Origin: Proteromonas lacertae
Lineage: Eukaryota > Sar > Bigyra > Opalinata > Proteromonadidae
Reading direction: 5' to 3'
Assembly (NCBI GenBank): GCA_002245135.1
Contig: NGBS01000089.1
Span: 1-26,439 of the forward strand
DNA: 26,439 nucleotides
In this document: positions 10,114 to 21,171 of the stretch, piece after piece
Numbering within the stretch: position 1 is the first letter of the stretch
Layout of the letters: each line of letters opens with the position of its first letter
Translations under genes and position numbers: made by a program
The notes under the pieces: model-generated
Databases searched by the model: none
What the model was told of the DNA's origin: nothing
Seen by the model: the letters and a program-made list of their open reading frames with translations, nothing else

Positions 10114-11258
10114 GTTTGTGGTTGTGATTGTTGATAAATGATTGGTGTTGTTGGTTGAGGAGTAATTGGTGATATTTCATTATCTAAAGATTGTAATAAT
10201 TTACTTTGTCTATTAGGCGTAATAGATTGATTTGGTAATTCTAATGGTTGTTGATTTATACTCTTCATTTGCATTCTGTTATTATTGCTATTATAAGAAA
10301 ATGCAGGTGAAGGTGGAATAACTATCGGATTTGTATAAATACGTTTATTTATATTACTATTATTGTTATTAACAATTATATTAAAATTATGAAACAATGC
10401 AATATCTTTTGGAGTAACATTAGCAACATCATTCCAATTGATTTTAAAAGCACAATTTTCAAATTCTTTATACAGTTCTGATTCTTTCTCAGGTTCTAAT
10501 CTCTTTGATTGTTTATATATGTGAAATAACATATCAGCTAATACTTTCTCATTAGGGACTTTTAATCCAGGTAAATCTAATATATAGTTAAATACATCTA
10601 ATGAGGTAATAATTGGAGGATTAAAGCCAATTAATCTGAATGAATTATTAATAAAATAATCCAACGTTATTTCCAGAACTGATTGTTTTATTTTATTATC
10701 TTTTATACTTGGCACTAATGTGAATATTCTTATTAACAGCTCATCGTTCATTTTGCTTAATGCAATACTATACAAAAATTAAAGAATAGAATTAAAGTAA
10801 ATACTTTCTAAATGTATTATATAATTCTTCTTCTTTAAGAAATAGAGAAGCAATCAATGCATCAGCTAAATATGGAATATCAGGGTTTGGCTTACCATAT
10901 CCATAATACAACAACATACTATTGAAACCCTCTGGAGTAATACAATTATCTAACGGAATTGGTTCTGAGGACTGATCATAGTTTTTCAACAAATCAGCAA
11001 AGTATTTATTATTGTATTTTAAAAATGGCTTAAGCGCTTGAATAACTGTACCTTGAACTAAAAAAGACACATCCGCAAGTCCCTCCATAACCATTTTCAG
11101 TATTAATCTATGTACATAAAATTTATTTCATACCCTTCTTTTGGTATAGGTTTAGTTAATTTGCTCATCATTGCTCCAGGACTTTCAATATTCTGAGAAT
11201 GCCTACGCACTTTGTGTATAGATTCTGTCGACTGATAGTTTGAAATTTCGCTATTCAT
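7082..11258 (-). CDS. BTB-BACK protein with a Q/N-rich nuclear linker and a SPRY-like C-terminus
   Basis: Very large protein (about 1360 residues) in four exons; introns are 26 nt (near 11104-11129), 37 nt (near 10762-10798) and 31 nt (near 7869-7899). Start MNSEISNYQS at 11258. The BTB/POZ fold begins LILKMVMEGLADVSFLV and runs to LYNTFRKYLL. A BACK-like helical region follows (MNDELLIRIFTLV ... FKINWNDVANVTPKDI). A linker of about 700 residues contains polyQ runs (TTG repeats near 9692 and 10081), polyN runs, acidic patches and several basic stretches (RKKRGRKSK, which resembles an AT-hook core; PKRRRKSK; NRKRRKIR), suggesting nuclear location. Globular sequence resumes at about 8450. The last 270 residues contain an Ig-like stretch (IAPNNNINISKNGIITCYS) and a beta-rich end (GVYTIQI ... 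FVVGVT ... YLFVDVIDENSTIKI) resembling SPRY. BTB-BACK proteins are often Cullin-3 adaptors; that role here is inferred. It is a paralogue of the gene at 13784-16068. Confidence 0.8.
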
Positions 11259-11670
11259 TCCAGCATGAAAATGGATTTTAAAAAAAGAGCGCCGGTTTGG
11301 TATAGGCTTGAGTTCAAATTGATTTTGAAAAATGTATCCTTTGATATGAAGCGCTTTCTGATTGTTTTCTTATCATTACTAATGATTAAAATGCATAATT
11401 CTATCTAATGTATCATTTTATATACAAAGTTTATTATGTTTTTGCGAATATGTGCTATATAACATTTATATCATATGTATAATACATATGACATGGAATA
11501 ATTTGAAAATATCTAAAAACATAACAAAACAAGTTAGTGAAACTGATTATTTATTATTTGACAAGTATATTTAAAAAATCCATCAGTTTTCATCATTTTA
11601 TCTCTGATAGATATTAAATTCCACATTTCTACTGGAATACTATACAATAATAATGTAATTGATTTATATA
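11259..11670. other. Intergenic region between the BTB and ZWILCH genes
   Basis: Holds the upstream region of the BTB gene (minus) and the 3' flank of ZWILCH (minus). A 47-codon plus-strand ORF (11265-11408) starts seven bases from the BTB start codon and lacks support. A palindromic stretch ATCATATGTATAATACATATGA lies near 11472-11493, with stem TCATATGTAT / ATACATATGA. No tRNA or other gene is visible. Confidence 0.45.
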
Positions 11671-13686
11671 CTATTCTAATCTTTCCTGTAAATTATTAAT
11701 TTCTTTCACAGACAATCCAGAACCACAGTTCAAATCCAATAGACAGTCTTCACAACTAATTTCAATAGATTTATTCATATTATTTGATTCTATTTCACAA
11801 TACCAAAAATATGGTTTTGAAGGTAAGATTCTTTGATAGTAAAGTGGTAAATTAATTGGAGTAATAACAACATTCGATGGATTAAATAATGTAGAAGAAG
11901 AAAAATGATGAATTATAATGTCAGTTAATATTGAATGAATTGTAGAATAAGGAATTCCAATCTATTATTGAATTAGTATTTATTATTATTATTATTATTA
12001 TTATGTATATATATATATATACAATTCTTAAAGTTGTGTTAAGACATAATAAATAATTCAAACACTCCAACTTATTGTACTTATCTTTTATACTATCTTC
12101 CAATTTAGGAATTAGTAATTCAATATCTGTTATATTTAAACATTTCAGCTCTTTAAATGTGAATAAATAATCTCTAATCATTTTGTTCAATCCTAAATCA
12201 ACTATTAATTCATTGATTGGCAATGTGAATAAGTCATTAAAACTTATATTTCTCTATGTTTATATAAAACAATATTCATATATACATTCTGTATATTTTC
12301 TTTTTTGTATTTTATTTTAGCTGTTTCTATTAAAGCATTTTTAAACACAACTCCAATTTGACTTTGATAATCATTCATAAATATTGGTAATAAATCTCCA
12401 CTGAGTAATTGTTTATAAATCGATAATAATGATTCTTCAATATGAGATAAAGAAGGTGCATACTATAAAATATCAATTAATAGAATGATGACAATAAATA
12501 CCTTAAATATATTCCACAATTTATCAGCAAAATCCAATTCATTTCTGAATTTTGATTCGTTTGTTTCTTCATTCAAGTTTTGTTTGAATTCTCTTATTGT
12601 TGAAGTTAATGATGTTGTAATTGAAGAAGATATTGAAGATAGTAGTTGGTTTATTTTATTGTAATAGTTCATTGAATTATTAATATTATTATCAGTATCA
12701 ATACTAGTTATATCTTTACCTAGTACTCCTTTATTCACCAAATTCTTTATTATTTCAAAATCAATTACAAATGGTTCTAATGGTAATTTATTAACATTTA
12801 AAGGATAGTAAATTGTTAGAAATGATTCACTATTACGAGGAGGTACTGTTAATGGATTTGGTTTTGTTGTTGGATTATATAAAATTGATAATTCTATTCC
12901 ACCTTCTTCTTCATTACTTCTTTCCCATAATTTGTAATTGCAAAAACATTTTATTTTTAGATTCTATTATTATTATTATTATTATATTAAGAGATATATA
13001 TACATCTTGATTTGAAGTATTATCTTCAATTAAAGGATTTAATAGAATTGGATGATCTGATGTTGAGTAATTTATTATATAACTAATATAAAAATAAATA
13101 ACAAAATAGTATATACTTTATTATTGATGTATCTATTTTATTTTGACCCAACAGTTTTAGACTATTTCTATCTTTAGTAAAGACTAAAAGTATTTCGTTT
13201 TCTCTTTTCAGTTTTATGTAATCTTTGAGGATTTTTTGTGCATGACTGTATTTTTCAACTGGAGTAAGATTGTTAAAATAAAACTTATATTGATAATTGC
13301 ATTCCACAAACTATAATTTGAAAGAATTTATAAGATACTGTTTTTTCTTCATCATCAATCCCTATATTACTTCTATTTAGATAATTATTTAATTTAAATC
13401 CGATGTTTAAACATATATCGTTTAAACACTAACATAAAACAGAAAAAATCATACTCTTATCCTTTCTACTTCATTTGAAAAACTTTTTGATACTACATTG
13501 ATCAAATAATTTGCTAGACAACATTATTATTGTAATAATACGAAGAGATGAAACAACAATCAGTTTTTTACCTTTAAATAAATTCAAAAATGGGTGGTAT
13601 GTGTCTTCATCTATGTAGCAAAATACATAATTATTCAATATTGCAACTCTATTCTGTTGGTTTAGAGTTTTTAAAAAATCGTCCAT
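11671..13686 (-). CDS. ZWILCH: ZWILCH, subunit of the kinetochore RZZ complex
   Basis: Nine exons (introns 13514-13541, 13429-13454, 13311-13338, 13083-13116, 12964-13003, 12463-12501, 12254-12285, 11962-12022) encode 575 residues; human Zwilch has 591. Similarity as I recall it is clearest in the C-terminal half: RNELDFADKLWNIF against human RSDLDFAEQLW; IYKQLLSGDLLPIF against IIQSLQRGDIQPW; LPINELIVDLGLNKMIRDY against IPVQMLLEIGLDKLKKDY; and KPYFWYCEIES against KPQKWRVEIYS. The middle contains LWERSNEEEGGIELS, matching the WVRCDSSDPEG region. Zwilch joins Rod and ZW10 at unattached kinetochores, where the complex recruits dynein-Spindly and Mad1-Mad2 for the spindle checkpoint. All eight introns restore one open frame, and three of them are 26-28 nt. 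The gene lies between two BTB paralogues on the same strand. The identification rests on remembered motifs, not a search. Confidence 0.85.
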
Positions 13687-13783
13687 TTTTTCAAATTATA
13701 GACGAACATGTTCGGCTTTTAGGACAATTTATAAAAACAACAAAAACATAATTATAATAGCAATAATATTTGTAATAATAAGA

Positions 13784-16068
13784 TTATTCTTGTTTAAACA
13801 CTGACACAATCTCTATGGAACTGGAATGGGATAAATCCATTTCATTTAAATATATAAAAGGAATTAAATGGGAAGATTTTGTGTTAAATTTCAATGATTC
13901 TATTCTATCTCTATGCTTATAGCTTAACAATCTTTCATCCATCGAGATTATTACTTCTAATAGCACTTTATCACTTGTATTTCTTAGTTTAGATGGTGAA
14001 ATATAGAAATTTCTTCTTTTATTTTCAAACTGATTATATTCCAATGTTGTTTCAATATTTTCGTTTCTTTTATCACATATACCAAATATAACACTTTTTA
14101 TATCTTTAATCAAGAATTTAATATGATAAATTCCATTTTGTAACCTCAAATTCACTTCACTTTTTAGTTTTTCTTTCATTCCTCTAAATGATATTAACCC
14201 ATTATTCTCATAGGATAATATTCTCCCACTTTCATCTACCTTTAACATATTATCATAATTTTCAAATCTTATACTCTCAATTGATAAAATAAACTCTGCT
14301 TGAATATCTGACTTTGTAGATTGTAATGTGATTGGTTCATATTTCACAACATATTTTGTTTCAGGTAATACTTTGGAATTTGAACTTTTAATCCTTCCAT
14401 TTATTTCATTCAGTGTAATAAAAGATGGAAACTTTGGTATAACTGTGAATATATGTGAATTTACATTCAGGTAGTATGATTTTTCATTCATAAACTGTGG
14501 TTTAATTTCAAACGAATCACCTTCATAGAATGTATACATTCTGTTTGGATATTTAAATTCGATTTGATGGACTGCATTTAACAATTCTTTGATATTGTTG
14601 TCAGTTAATGATTTAACTAATATCTCACATTCCAATTGCTTATCTTTTAGATGATTTTGAACAAATTTGATAATCATTTCTATTAAGAGTTCAGAAGGTG
14701 TAGGATTGTTAAAATTAAGGATCATTATGAATATATTAATACCACAACTTCTATAAAGAGTAACCAAATCATTATCTACATTAAAAAAAGATGAATATAG
14801 ATATATATACTGTCATTAATACACTGAATAATAGCTTTTATAACATTCACATTTACTCTCTTACTTTTATTACTCATTAGCTGAAATTCATAGATAAGCG
14901 ATGATAAAAGATGCGATCTAATAGTAGTATTGACTAAATAAATATAAAAATAATAAATATAGTGCAAAATACTCTTCACATTGAGGTTTAAATCTGATAT
15001 TATAATCAAACATATTATTTGATATACTAAACTACCATTATTATTCTCTTCTAGAATTGATGAAATAATATCAACTAAATTGTTGATGGAAAGAAGATAA
15101 TACTTTTCTTCGTCAAATATATTTATTACTGTCGTTTCTAATTGATATATTTTAACACATTTTAATAAGTAATTATCAAGTTTCTCATTTCCACTTCTAA
15201 TTGTATCAATATAAACTCTTTTCACTGTTATTGTTTCATTATTTCTTTTCTTTTTAGACTCTTCTATTTCTTTTAGTATATACTTAATAATATCTATTTC
15301 ACTCTTGTTAAATTCTGTCAATGATATTTTATCCCAATTCAGTAAATCAAATAGGTTTTTGTAATTGTCATATAATAATAATGAATTTTTATTACGTTTT
15401 GTTGGAGAATATGTAATTGAATCAATATTATCCAATTGTTTCTTTGAATTATTATAATGCATAATTAGTCTTTTCAACAAATAATTTTCACTCTTTATTA
15501 TTAAGTTTGGAATGTGAAGAATATAGGATATACAACTAAACGATAAGTTATTCATTTCATTCTCATTTAATAATTTATAGCCATTCAATTGTAGATAATC
15601 CAAAGCAATATTGTTTACATTTGTTAATTCTTTTAAATCTACTGAACATAGAATATCCAACAACTTCTTCATTATTTGAATGTTACAATGATGTTTTATA
15701 TATCTCTCCAAATATGTTCTTAATACACTCTCTTTAAAAACTAAACATGAATAAAACATATCAACAACATTGTCATCACCAAGTTCTATTGTTCCATTTC
15801 CATAATATATTAATAGATTAACTATAGATTCTTCAGTTATTAAAGGATCTTTTATTTTGATTTTATTATTCTTTGATTTATTCATTAATCTTTTTAATTC
15901 GCTATTACATGAAGATATTATATTTTTTATGAAGTATATTTCATTTCCTCTAGCATCAAAACAGAAATCACCATACCCATCTTCTACCATCTTCAGAATC
16001 AACCTACATATGTATAATATATTACTGATAATATACCCACTTTCATTTTCTTTCTTGGTTATTCTCAT
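13784..16068 (-). CDS. BTB-BACK protein with an Ig-like segment and a SPRY-like C-terminus
   Basis: Protein of 738 residues, start MRITKKENESG at 16068, three exons (introns 16004-16036 and 14776-14810). Residues after LILKMVEDGYGDFCF form a BTB-like domain; BACK-like helices follow (DLKELTNVNNIALDYLQL ... LLNWDKISLTEFNKSEIDI). The second half has a putative-Ig (He_PIG-like) stretch, YPNRMYTFYEGDSFEIKP then FPSFITLNEINGRI, and ends with a beta-rich region (GIYHIKFLIKDIKSVIFGICD ... IEIVSVFKQE) matching the end of the paralogue at 7082-11258. Both genes carry an intron at the same codon (GG|R) just before LILKM, so they derive from one ancestor, but this copy lacks the long Q/N-rich nuclear linker. 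Ubiquitin-ligase adaptor function is inference from BTB-BACK. It is divergent from ATXN10 with 87 bp between starts. Confidence 0.78.
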
Positions 16069-16155
16069 TTTCAATATTTTAATTCAAAATATATTCGTTT
16101 CATTAATTTTCATTTTTTCTTTTTCATCTTATAGTCTTTCAATATTATCATACTA
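16069..16155. promoter_or_regulatory. Compact bidirectional promoter region
   Basis: Only 87 bp separate the start codons of the minus-strand BTB gene and the plus-strand ATXN10 gene. The spacer is pyrimidine-rich on the plus strand (TTTTTCTTTTTCATCTTATAG). Both promoters and both 5' UTRs must fit here or overlap the genes. No defined motif is recognised. Confidence 0.5.
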
Positions 16156-17152
16156 ATGTCAGATATCAATATTCCAGATCAATGTGATAGTGAAACTTAT
16201 ACTATTAGTTCTATAAACGATGTATTTCTCTCTTTACTGAAAGAAAAGTATAATAAAACATTATAATCTATTCAGAATTGTTTTAAACGATATAAATATT
16301 TCAAAAATGCTATCAACTATCCAATATTATCAAACCGTTATGAAATCGTTTATTTCAAGCCAAGAAGAGTTCAATGAATGCCAGCAAAAGATAATTGAGT
16401 TGCTTATTAATATATTTAAATATAACCGTTTTATATCAACAAAAGGAACAGAATATCAAGACTTTCTTATCCAGAATACTGATTATTTATCTGTATATTT
16501 CATTTGCATATTATAATAGTTTATTGATTTAATTATTGAAGGATTTGATAGTTTTTTGAAAAGATCAATAAATCACCAATTGTTATCTCCTCTTCTAATC
16601 GTTTATTTTCAATCACTCTGTAATGCAATAGTAAATAACAAAACAAATCAAATCATAGTATGGAATAAAGTGATAATATCATTACAATACCAAGTATTAG
16701 TTGAAATATCAAAAGATAATATGAAGTTATATAATTGTATTACTATGATAATATATAACTGTATAATTCACAATGATAATTGTTTAATGGAAATACTTTC
16801 AGTTAAGAATAAGTCGGTTATATCATCCTTATTAATTAACTCAATTAATGAAGATTTAGAGAATAATAACGATTTTCTATTTCTAATAATAAAATATATA
16901 TTAACAAAGAACAAAACAGCAAAAATGATTTTTGATTTGTTATTTAATAAAGAAGAAGAAAGTAAGAAAGAAGGTGATGAATTTGAGATGGTAATTAATA
17001 AAGAAGAATTAATATTTTTAGAAATATTTCGAACTTTGGTAGAAGAAGAAAGTCTTGATTTTAAACCAGAAGAATATGAAGATGATGGAGTATATGAAAG
17101 AATGTTTAATATTTTACATATATTATGTGATTTTGTATGTAATAATAATCCA

Positions 17153-17183
<31 letters not shown>

Positions 17184-17705
17184 ATGTCTATTATTTAAAT
17201 AATAGAAAACACATTAATTGAAATTAATTACACTCTTTATTCAACAGCAATCCCATTATTATGTTCAGTTATTTCATTTTATTTTAGCCGTTATAAAATA
17301 GATTATAATTTGAATAAATATAAAATATATTTACTATTAAAACATTTTTCCACACTTTTTGAAGTATCAAAGAAAGAATTAAATCATGAAATACATGATT
17401 TCTACTCATCAATAATTGAATTAATTGGAACTTTGTGTAATAATCACAGAGATATTCAAGATAATGTTAGAGAGAATGGACTGATTTATCCAATACTAAG
17501 CAGTTGTAATGTTGATATGAAGAATCCACTTTGTAGAGAATGGAGTTTAATAGCAGTATATTTATATCTAATAGTCTTTATTATATATATGTAATAGATA
17601 AGAAATTTATGTGAAGATAATGAAGAGAATCAAGAGTATATATCAAAGATAAAATATGATAAGTTAAAGAAAGAAGATGCTTTGAAAGCACTTCATGTTC
17701 ATTAA
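16156..17705 (+). CDS. ATXN10: Ataxin-10 homologue
   Basis: Five exons (introns 16248-16275, 28 nt; 16493-16519, 27 nt; 17157-17205; 17556-17597) encode 467 residues, close to the 475 of human ataxin-10. The diagnostic C-terminal domain is clear: IELIGTLCNNHRDIQDNVRE, then GLIYPILSSCNVDMKNPLCR, then EWSLIAIRNLCEDNEENQ, the IGNLC ... NQD ... LILNNCNLDD ... EW.IYAIRNL.EDN.QNQ signature of the family. The rest is helical and armadillo-like. Ataxin-10 is a cytoplasmic Arm-repeat scaffold linked to cytokinesis and centrosome/basal-body functions in animals; its yeast relative is Ctr86. The last intron interrupts the conserved IA|IRNL sequence, so the signature is only seen after splicing. The start ATG was chosen as the first in frame; the TA-repeat intron at 17157 is the longest. 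The gene converges on the torsin-like gene at 18092. Confidence 0.9.
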
Positions 17706-18091
17706 AGTAAATACGTTAATCTATTTGTTGTTGTTTTTTAGTAACTATTAATAATATTCTACCTTTCTAGTCATGTAATTGTCAATTGTATTTTCATAAA
17801 TGAAAATACAATTATACACTTATATATAGCATAAATACATAGTCAGTATGTTAGCGTCACATTATCTTAAAATCCCTGCTGAGAATATCTTTACACTTAC
17901 ACTTAAGTTAATGGTAACACTCTATATATGATTTTTCAGATATTGATAAAAAGCTATTAATAAAATTTACTCTTATTACAACATAGATATAGTGAATAAA
18001 ATTCAACAAAAAAGTACAACATAAAAAAAGCTCAAATAATAATAGAATTTATCTATTTAAAAACTCTTTTGGAAAGAATCAACATCTCCGT
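17706..18091. other. Convergent intergenic region
   Basis: Spacer between the 3' ends of ATXN10 (plus) and a torsin-like gene (minus). Besides the perfect palindrome annotated at 17784-17813, it contains TTACACTTACACTTAAGTT near 17889 and a patch of higher GC around 17845-17885. No ORF with coding character was found. It should hold two 3' UTRs and polyadenylation signals. Confidence 0.5.
17784..17813. repeat. Perfect 14-bp inverted repeat between convergent genes
   Basis: AATTGTATTTTCAT (17784-17797) and ATGAAAATACAATT (17800-17813) are exact reverse complements separated by two bases. Read on either strand it would form the same stem, and it lies 79 bp past the ATXN10 stop. It may be a shared 3'-end or termination element, or a relic of a mobile sequence; function is not established. 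Confidence 0.6.
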
Positions 18092-19360
18092 TTAATAAAT
18101 CTCTAAATAAAATATACATACGATAATTTTATACGTAATAGTTGCTGTAAATGAATATCTCTTTGTAGATACTCCTTCGACTTTAATTTCTGCATTTACT
18201 TTTGCTTTCTCTTTCATATCAAAATATATATATTTTTTATTTTCTGTATTTGTAGAGGAAGATGGTATTAATTTTGATAAACCATTTGATACATCAATTA
18301 TTCTATTTATATACACATAATTTCATATACGCATCAACTGCACTTTTAGCATCAGCAAAACTATCTGATGCTATGAATAAGGTTTTACCATCAACTACCC
18401 TTTCATTATACTATTAATTTCAGTTTATAATTATACATACATACCATTACAAGTCCATTCTTTGGAGAAATGATATAATCGATTACACTTCCACCAATAA
18501 TCATACCTGAATATAAATGTTGTTGTTTATATACACTATAAAGATATACTTCCATAATATCTCTTAAGTTTTCTTTATAGAATGGATAAAACACAATTGG
18601 TTTTTTCATATGTCGAGTAAATGGTAATCCACTATTTGAATCTTCAAATTTTTTATTTATTGCTTTTCTTAACTCTATCTGATCCTGAAATTCAAATTTA
18701 TTATTCTTAATAATATCATATACACTTTCAGTTATATCAGTTATAAATATAAAAATACTCTATTCAATATTATTATTAGCAATAATAATACGTTTCTGTA
18801 TAAAGAGTATTTTTCATCGAATATATCATTTAAACTTTGGAATATTTTTGAATCTTGACTTTGTATTTCATCAAACACAAATAAGTTTAAACCTGGACAT
18901 TCTTTTATTCCATTTATTACATATTCTCTTATTTTTCTTGAAGATTCAAATGGCATTGTTGACATTCTATATGAATATGAAATTATTCATTTAATACGAA
19001 ACTGATTTATAACATGGTGAATCTATTTCACTAATTAAAGAATAATTACATCGATATATCATACAATAATGACTCTCTTACAATTCTAGCAGCAAGTGTC
19101 TTTCCTGTTCTACTTGGCCCACCTATTGGGATTATTAGAGCACTATTTCATAAATGAAAAATCAAATACGATCTCCTGTCATTATACCAATCAGATATCA
19201 TATCATATATTTCATTTTTAGCAATATTTTGATTTATTAGTCTATTGTTCAGTTCAATTCTTAGATTTTGAATAGGGTTTGATTTGTAGTGATATATATC
19301 TTTAGCCCACCATGATATAAATTTATATACTATAATACTACTTAAAATTTCACCAATCAT
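18092..19360 (-). CDS. Torsin-like AAA+ ATPase, copy A
   Basis: Seven exons (six introns of 27-34 nt) encode about 360 residues. An N-terminal hydrophobic segment (MIGEILSSIIVYKFISWW) is followed by LNNRLINQNIAKNEIYDMI, matching the torsin start (LNDHLFGQ...). Walker A is GGPSRTGKT, Walker B is LFVFDEIQS, and the sensor-1 strand is SIFIFITD. The C-terminal part has FTRHMKKPIVFYPFY and a small helical domain (IIDYIISPKNGLV). Torsins are ER-lumen/nuclear-envelope AAA+ proteins related to ClpB that need LAP1/LULL1 for ATP hydrolysis. Unlike classical animal torsins (GKN in Walker A), this protein keeps GKT. Intron positions match the neighbour at 19635-21005, so the pair arose by tandem duplication. 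The 3' end could shift by a few codons if a 19-nt intron near 18100-18118 is used. Assignment to torsin rather than another ClpB-like group is likely, not certain. Confidence 0.78.
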
Positions 19361-19634
19361 TCTAAAATTTGATAAAGTATATTTTAAAGAAAAAATATTC
19401 TTTATGTACTTACATAAACATTTTAAATTTATTTTACATAGTTAATGTTAATTCCACATAAGATTTACATATAAAAATAAAAATTACATAATAAATGAAA
19501 CGGGTATAATTTTTGGAATATAAAAAACATACAAAAAATCAAAATTATAAAATGAAAAATGTATTTTAAATAATCTTACATACAATATTGTTAATTACTG
19601 GTATTTATTAGTTGAAATGAGTTTCTTTCACCAT
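19361..19634. other. Spacer between the torsin-like genes
   Basis: AT-rich spacer of 274 bp holding the upstream region of copy A and the 3' flank of copy B. No ORF, hairpin or RNA gene stands out. GAAACGGGTATAATTTTTGG near 19497 resembles GAAACGAGTATTTTTTTTTG near 21026, at a similar distance upstream of copy B, so it may be a shared promoter element. Confidence 0.45.
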
Positions 19635-21005
19635 TTAAAAAAGATCTAGTACATTATATGAATAGAAAATATAATACTCTATAGTCGATTCATATAAATA
19701 CTTCTTATGTATTGTTTTAGAATTAACATTATATTTTACTTCAATTTCTGCATTTATTTTCGACTTTTCTATTATTTCATACTTTAGAGTTTTTCCAAAT
19801 TCAATAAAATTATTTCCTTGTGAAGGTATTAATCCAGTAAGATCACTTGATAATGATTTAATTCTAATTATTAAAGGTTATATAGAAATAATATTATAAA
19901 ATACTTTTTAATTACATTTTTTACATCAGCAAAACTATCTGATGCAATATACAATGATTTACCTTCTACTTTGAATTTATTATACTATATTACAAAAAAT
20001 TATTAATCAATTATATTTATACTGAAACAATTCTATTATTTGGAGAAACGATATAATCAATTATTTTATCACTTATTGTTATGTTAGAATATTTCTTTTG
20101 TTTTAACACTTCATTATTCCAATCCACTTTCATTACATCTTTCAAATCACTACTATAAAATGGATAAAACACAACTGGTTTTTTCATATGTCGAGTAAAT
20201 GGCACTATTATATTATTTACTCTAAATTTTTCATCTATTTTTTTTTTCAAATCCATTTGATCTTGAAATATCAATTGATTCTTTGTTATTATATCTAAAA
20301 AGCCTTCAGTAATATCTGTTATAAAAATAAAAATACTCTATTCAATAATAATAATAATTATTATTATTATTATACATTTGATGTGTTTAATCTTTCATTA
20401 CTTATAGGATCAATTGTTGCATAACCTCTTTCATCTAATATATCATTTAAACTTTGGAATATTTCTGAATCAACACTTTGTATTTCATCAAACACAAATA
20501 CTGTTAGCTTTTTACATTGCTTTATTCCATTTATTATAGATTTTCTTATATTCTCTGAAGCTTTTTCAATATTGTTTCCGAAAGGCATTTGACTCATTCT
20601 ATATAAACAAAATATTATTTATTTAATACGAAACTGAATGATAAGCTGGTGAATCTGTATCACTATATAACATAGACAATTTATTTCATAAAAATACAAA
20701 AATGAATTTCCAACAATTTGAGAAGCAAGAGTTTTTCCTGTTCTTGTAGGACCACCAAATGGAATCACTAAAGCACTACAGTATAACAAAATATATATAT
20801 ACGATGTTCTATAATGGTACCATTCTTCAATCACATCATAAAGATCATTTTTAGCAATATCTTGATTTATAAGTCTACTATCAAGTTCTTTTCTTAAATT
20901 ATGTAAAGGGTTATCTTTATACTTACATGTATTGGTGAGCCACCATGCATTCGACTCATTTAATACAATTAAAATAATTAAAATGCTTAGAATACTATCT
21001 AACAT
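19635..21005 (-). CDS. Torsin-like AAA+ ATPase, copy B
   Basis: Seven exons (introns 20776-20802, 20663-20697, 20599-20629, 20338-20375, 19985-20022, 19864-19904) encode 386 residues. The N-terminus MLDSILSILIILIVLNESNAWW is a good signal peptide or anchor, as expected for an ER-lumen torsin. Then come LRKELDSRLINQDIAKNDLYDVI, Walker A GGPTRTGKT, the segment DTDSPAYHSVSMSQMPFG, Walker B VFVFDEIQS, sensor-1 region SIFIFITDIT, and FTRHMKKPVVFYPFY. The C-terminal region (ASDSFADVKNVIKKIKSL ... IPSQGNNFIEFGKT) matches copy A. All six introns fall at the same places as in copy A. The C-terminus YNVLDLF carries no KDEL-type signal. Shared motifs across two diverged copies support function for both. 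Partner proteins of the LAP1 type are not in the window. Confidence 0.8.
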
Positions 21006-21171
21006 TCAAAATTCTTAATTAGAGAAATGAAACGAGTATTTTTTTTTGAATTTCAAAACCCCTATATTTTTATTTTTAAAATTTTATGTTTGAATAAACT
21101 TGATTAATTTTTATTGAAATTTATTCATTACTTTCAATTTACAGTTGTGAAACTCTATAAAGAACTTATAA

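Noticed and set aside
11265-11408. 47-codon plus-strand ORF (MKMDFKKRAPVWYRL...) divergent from the BTB gene
   Set aside because: Its ATG is seven bases from the BTB start codon, leaving no room for two promoters and 5' UTRs, and no homology is evident.
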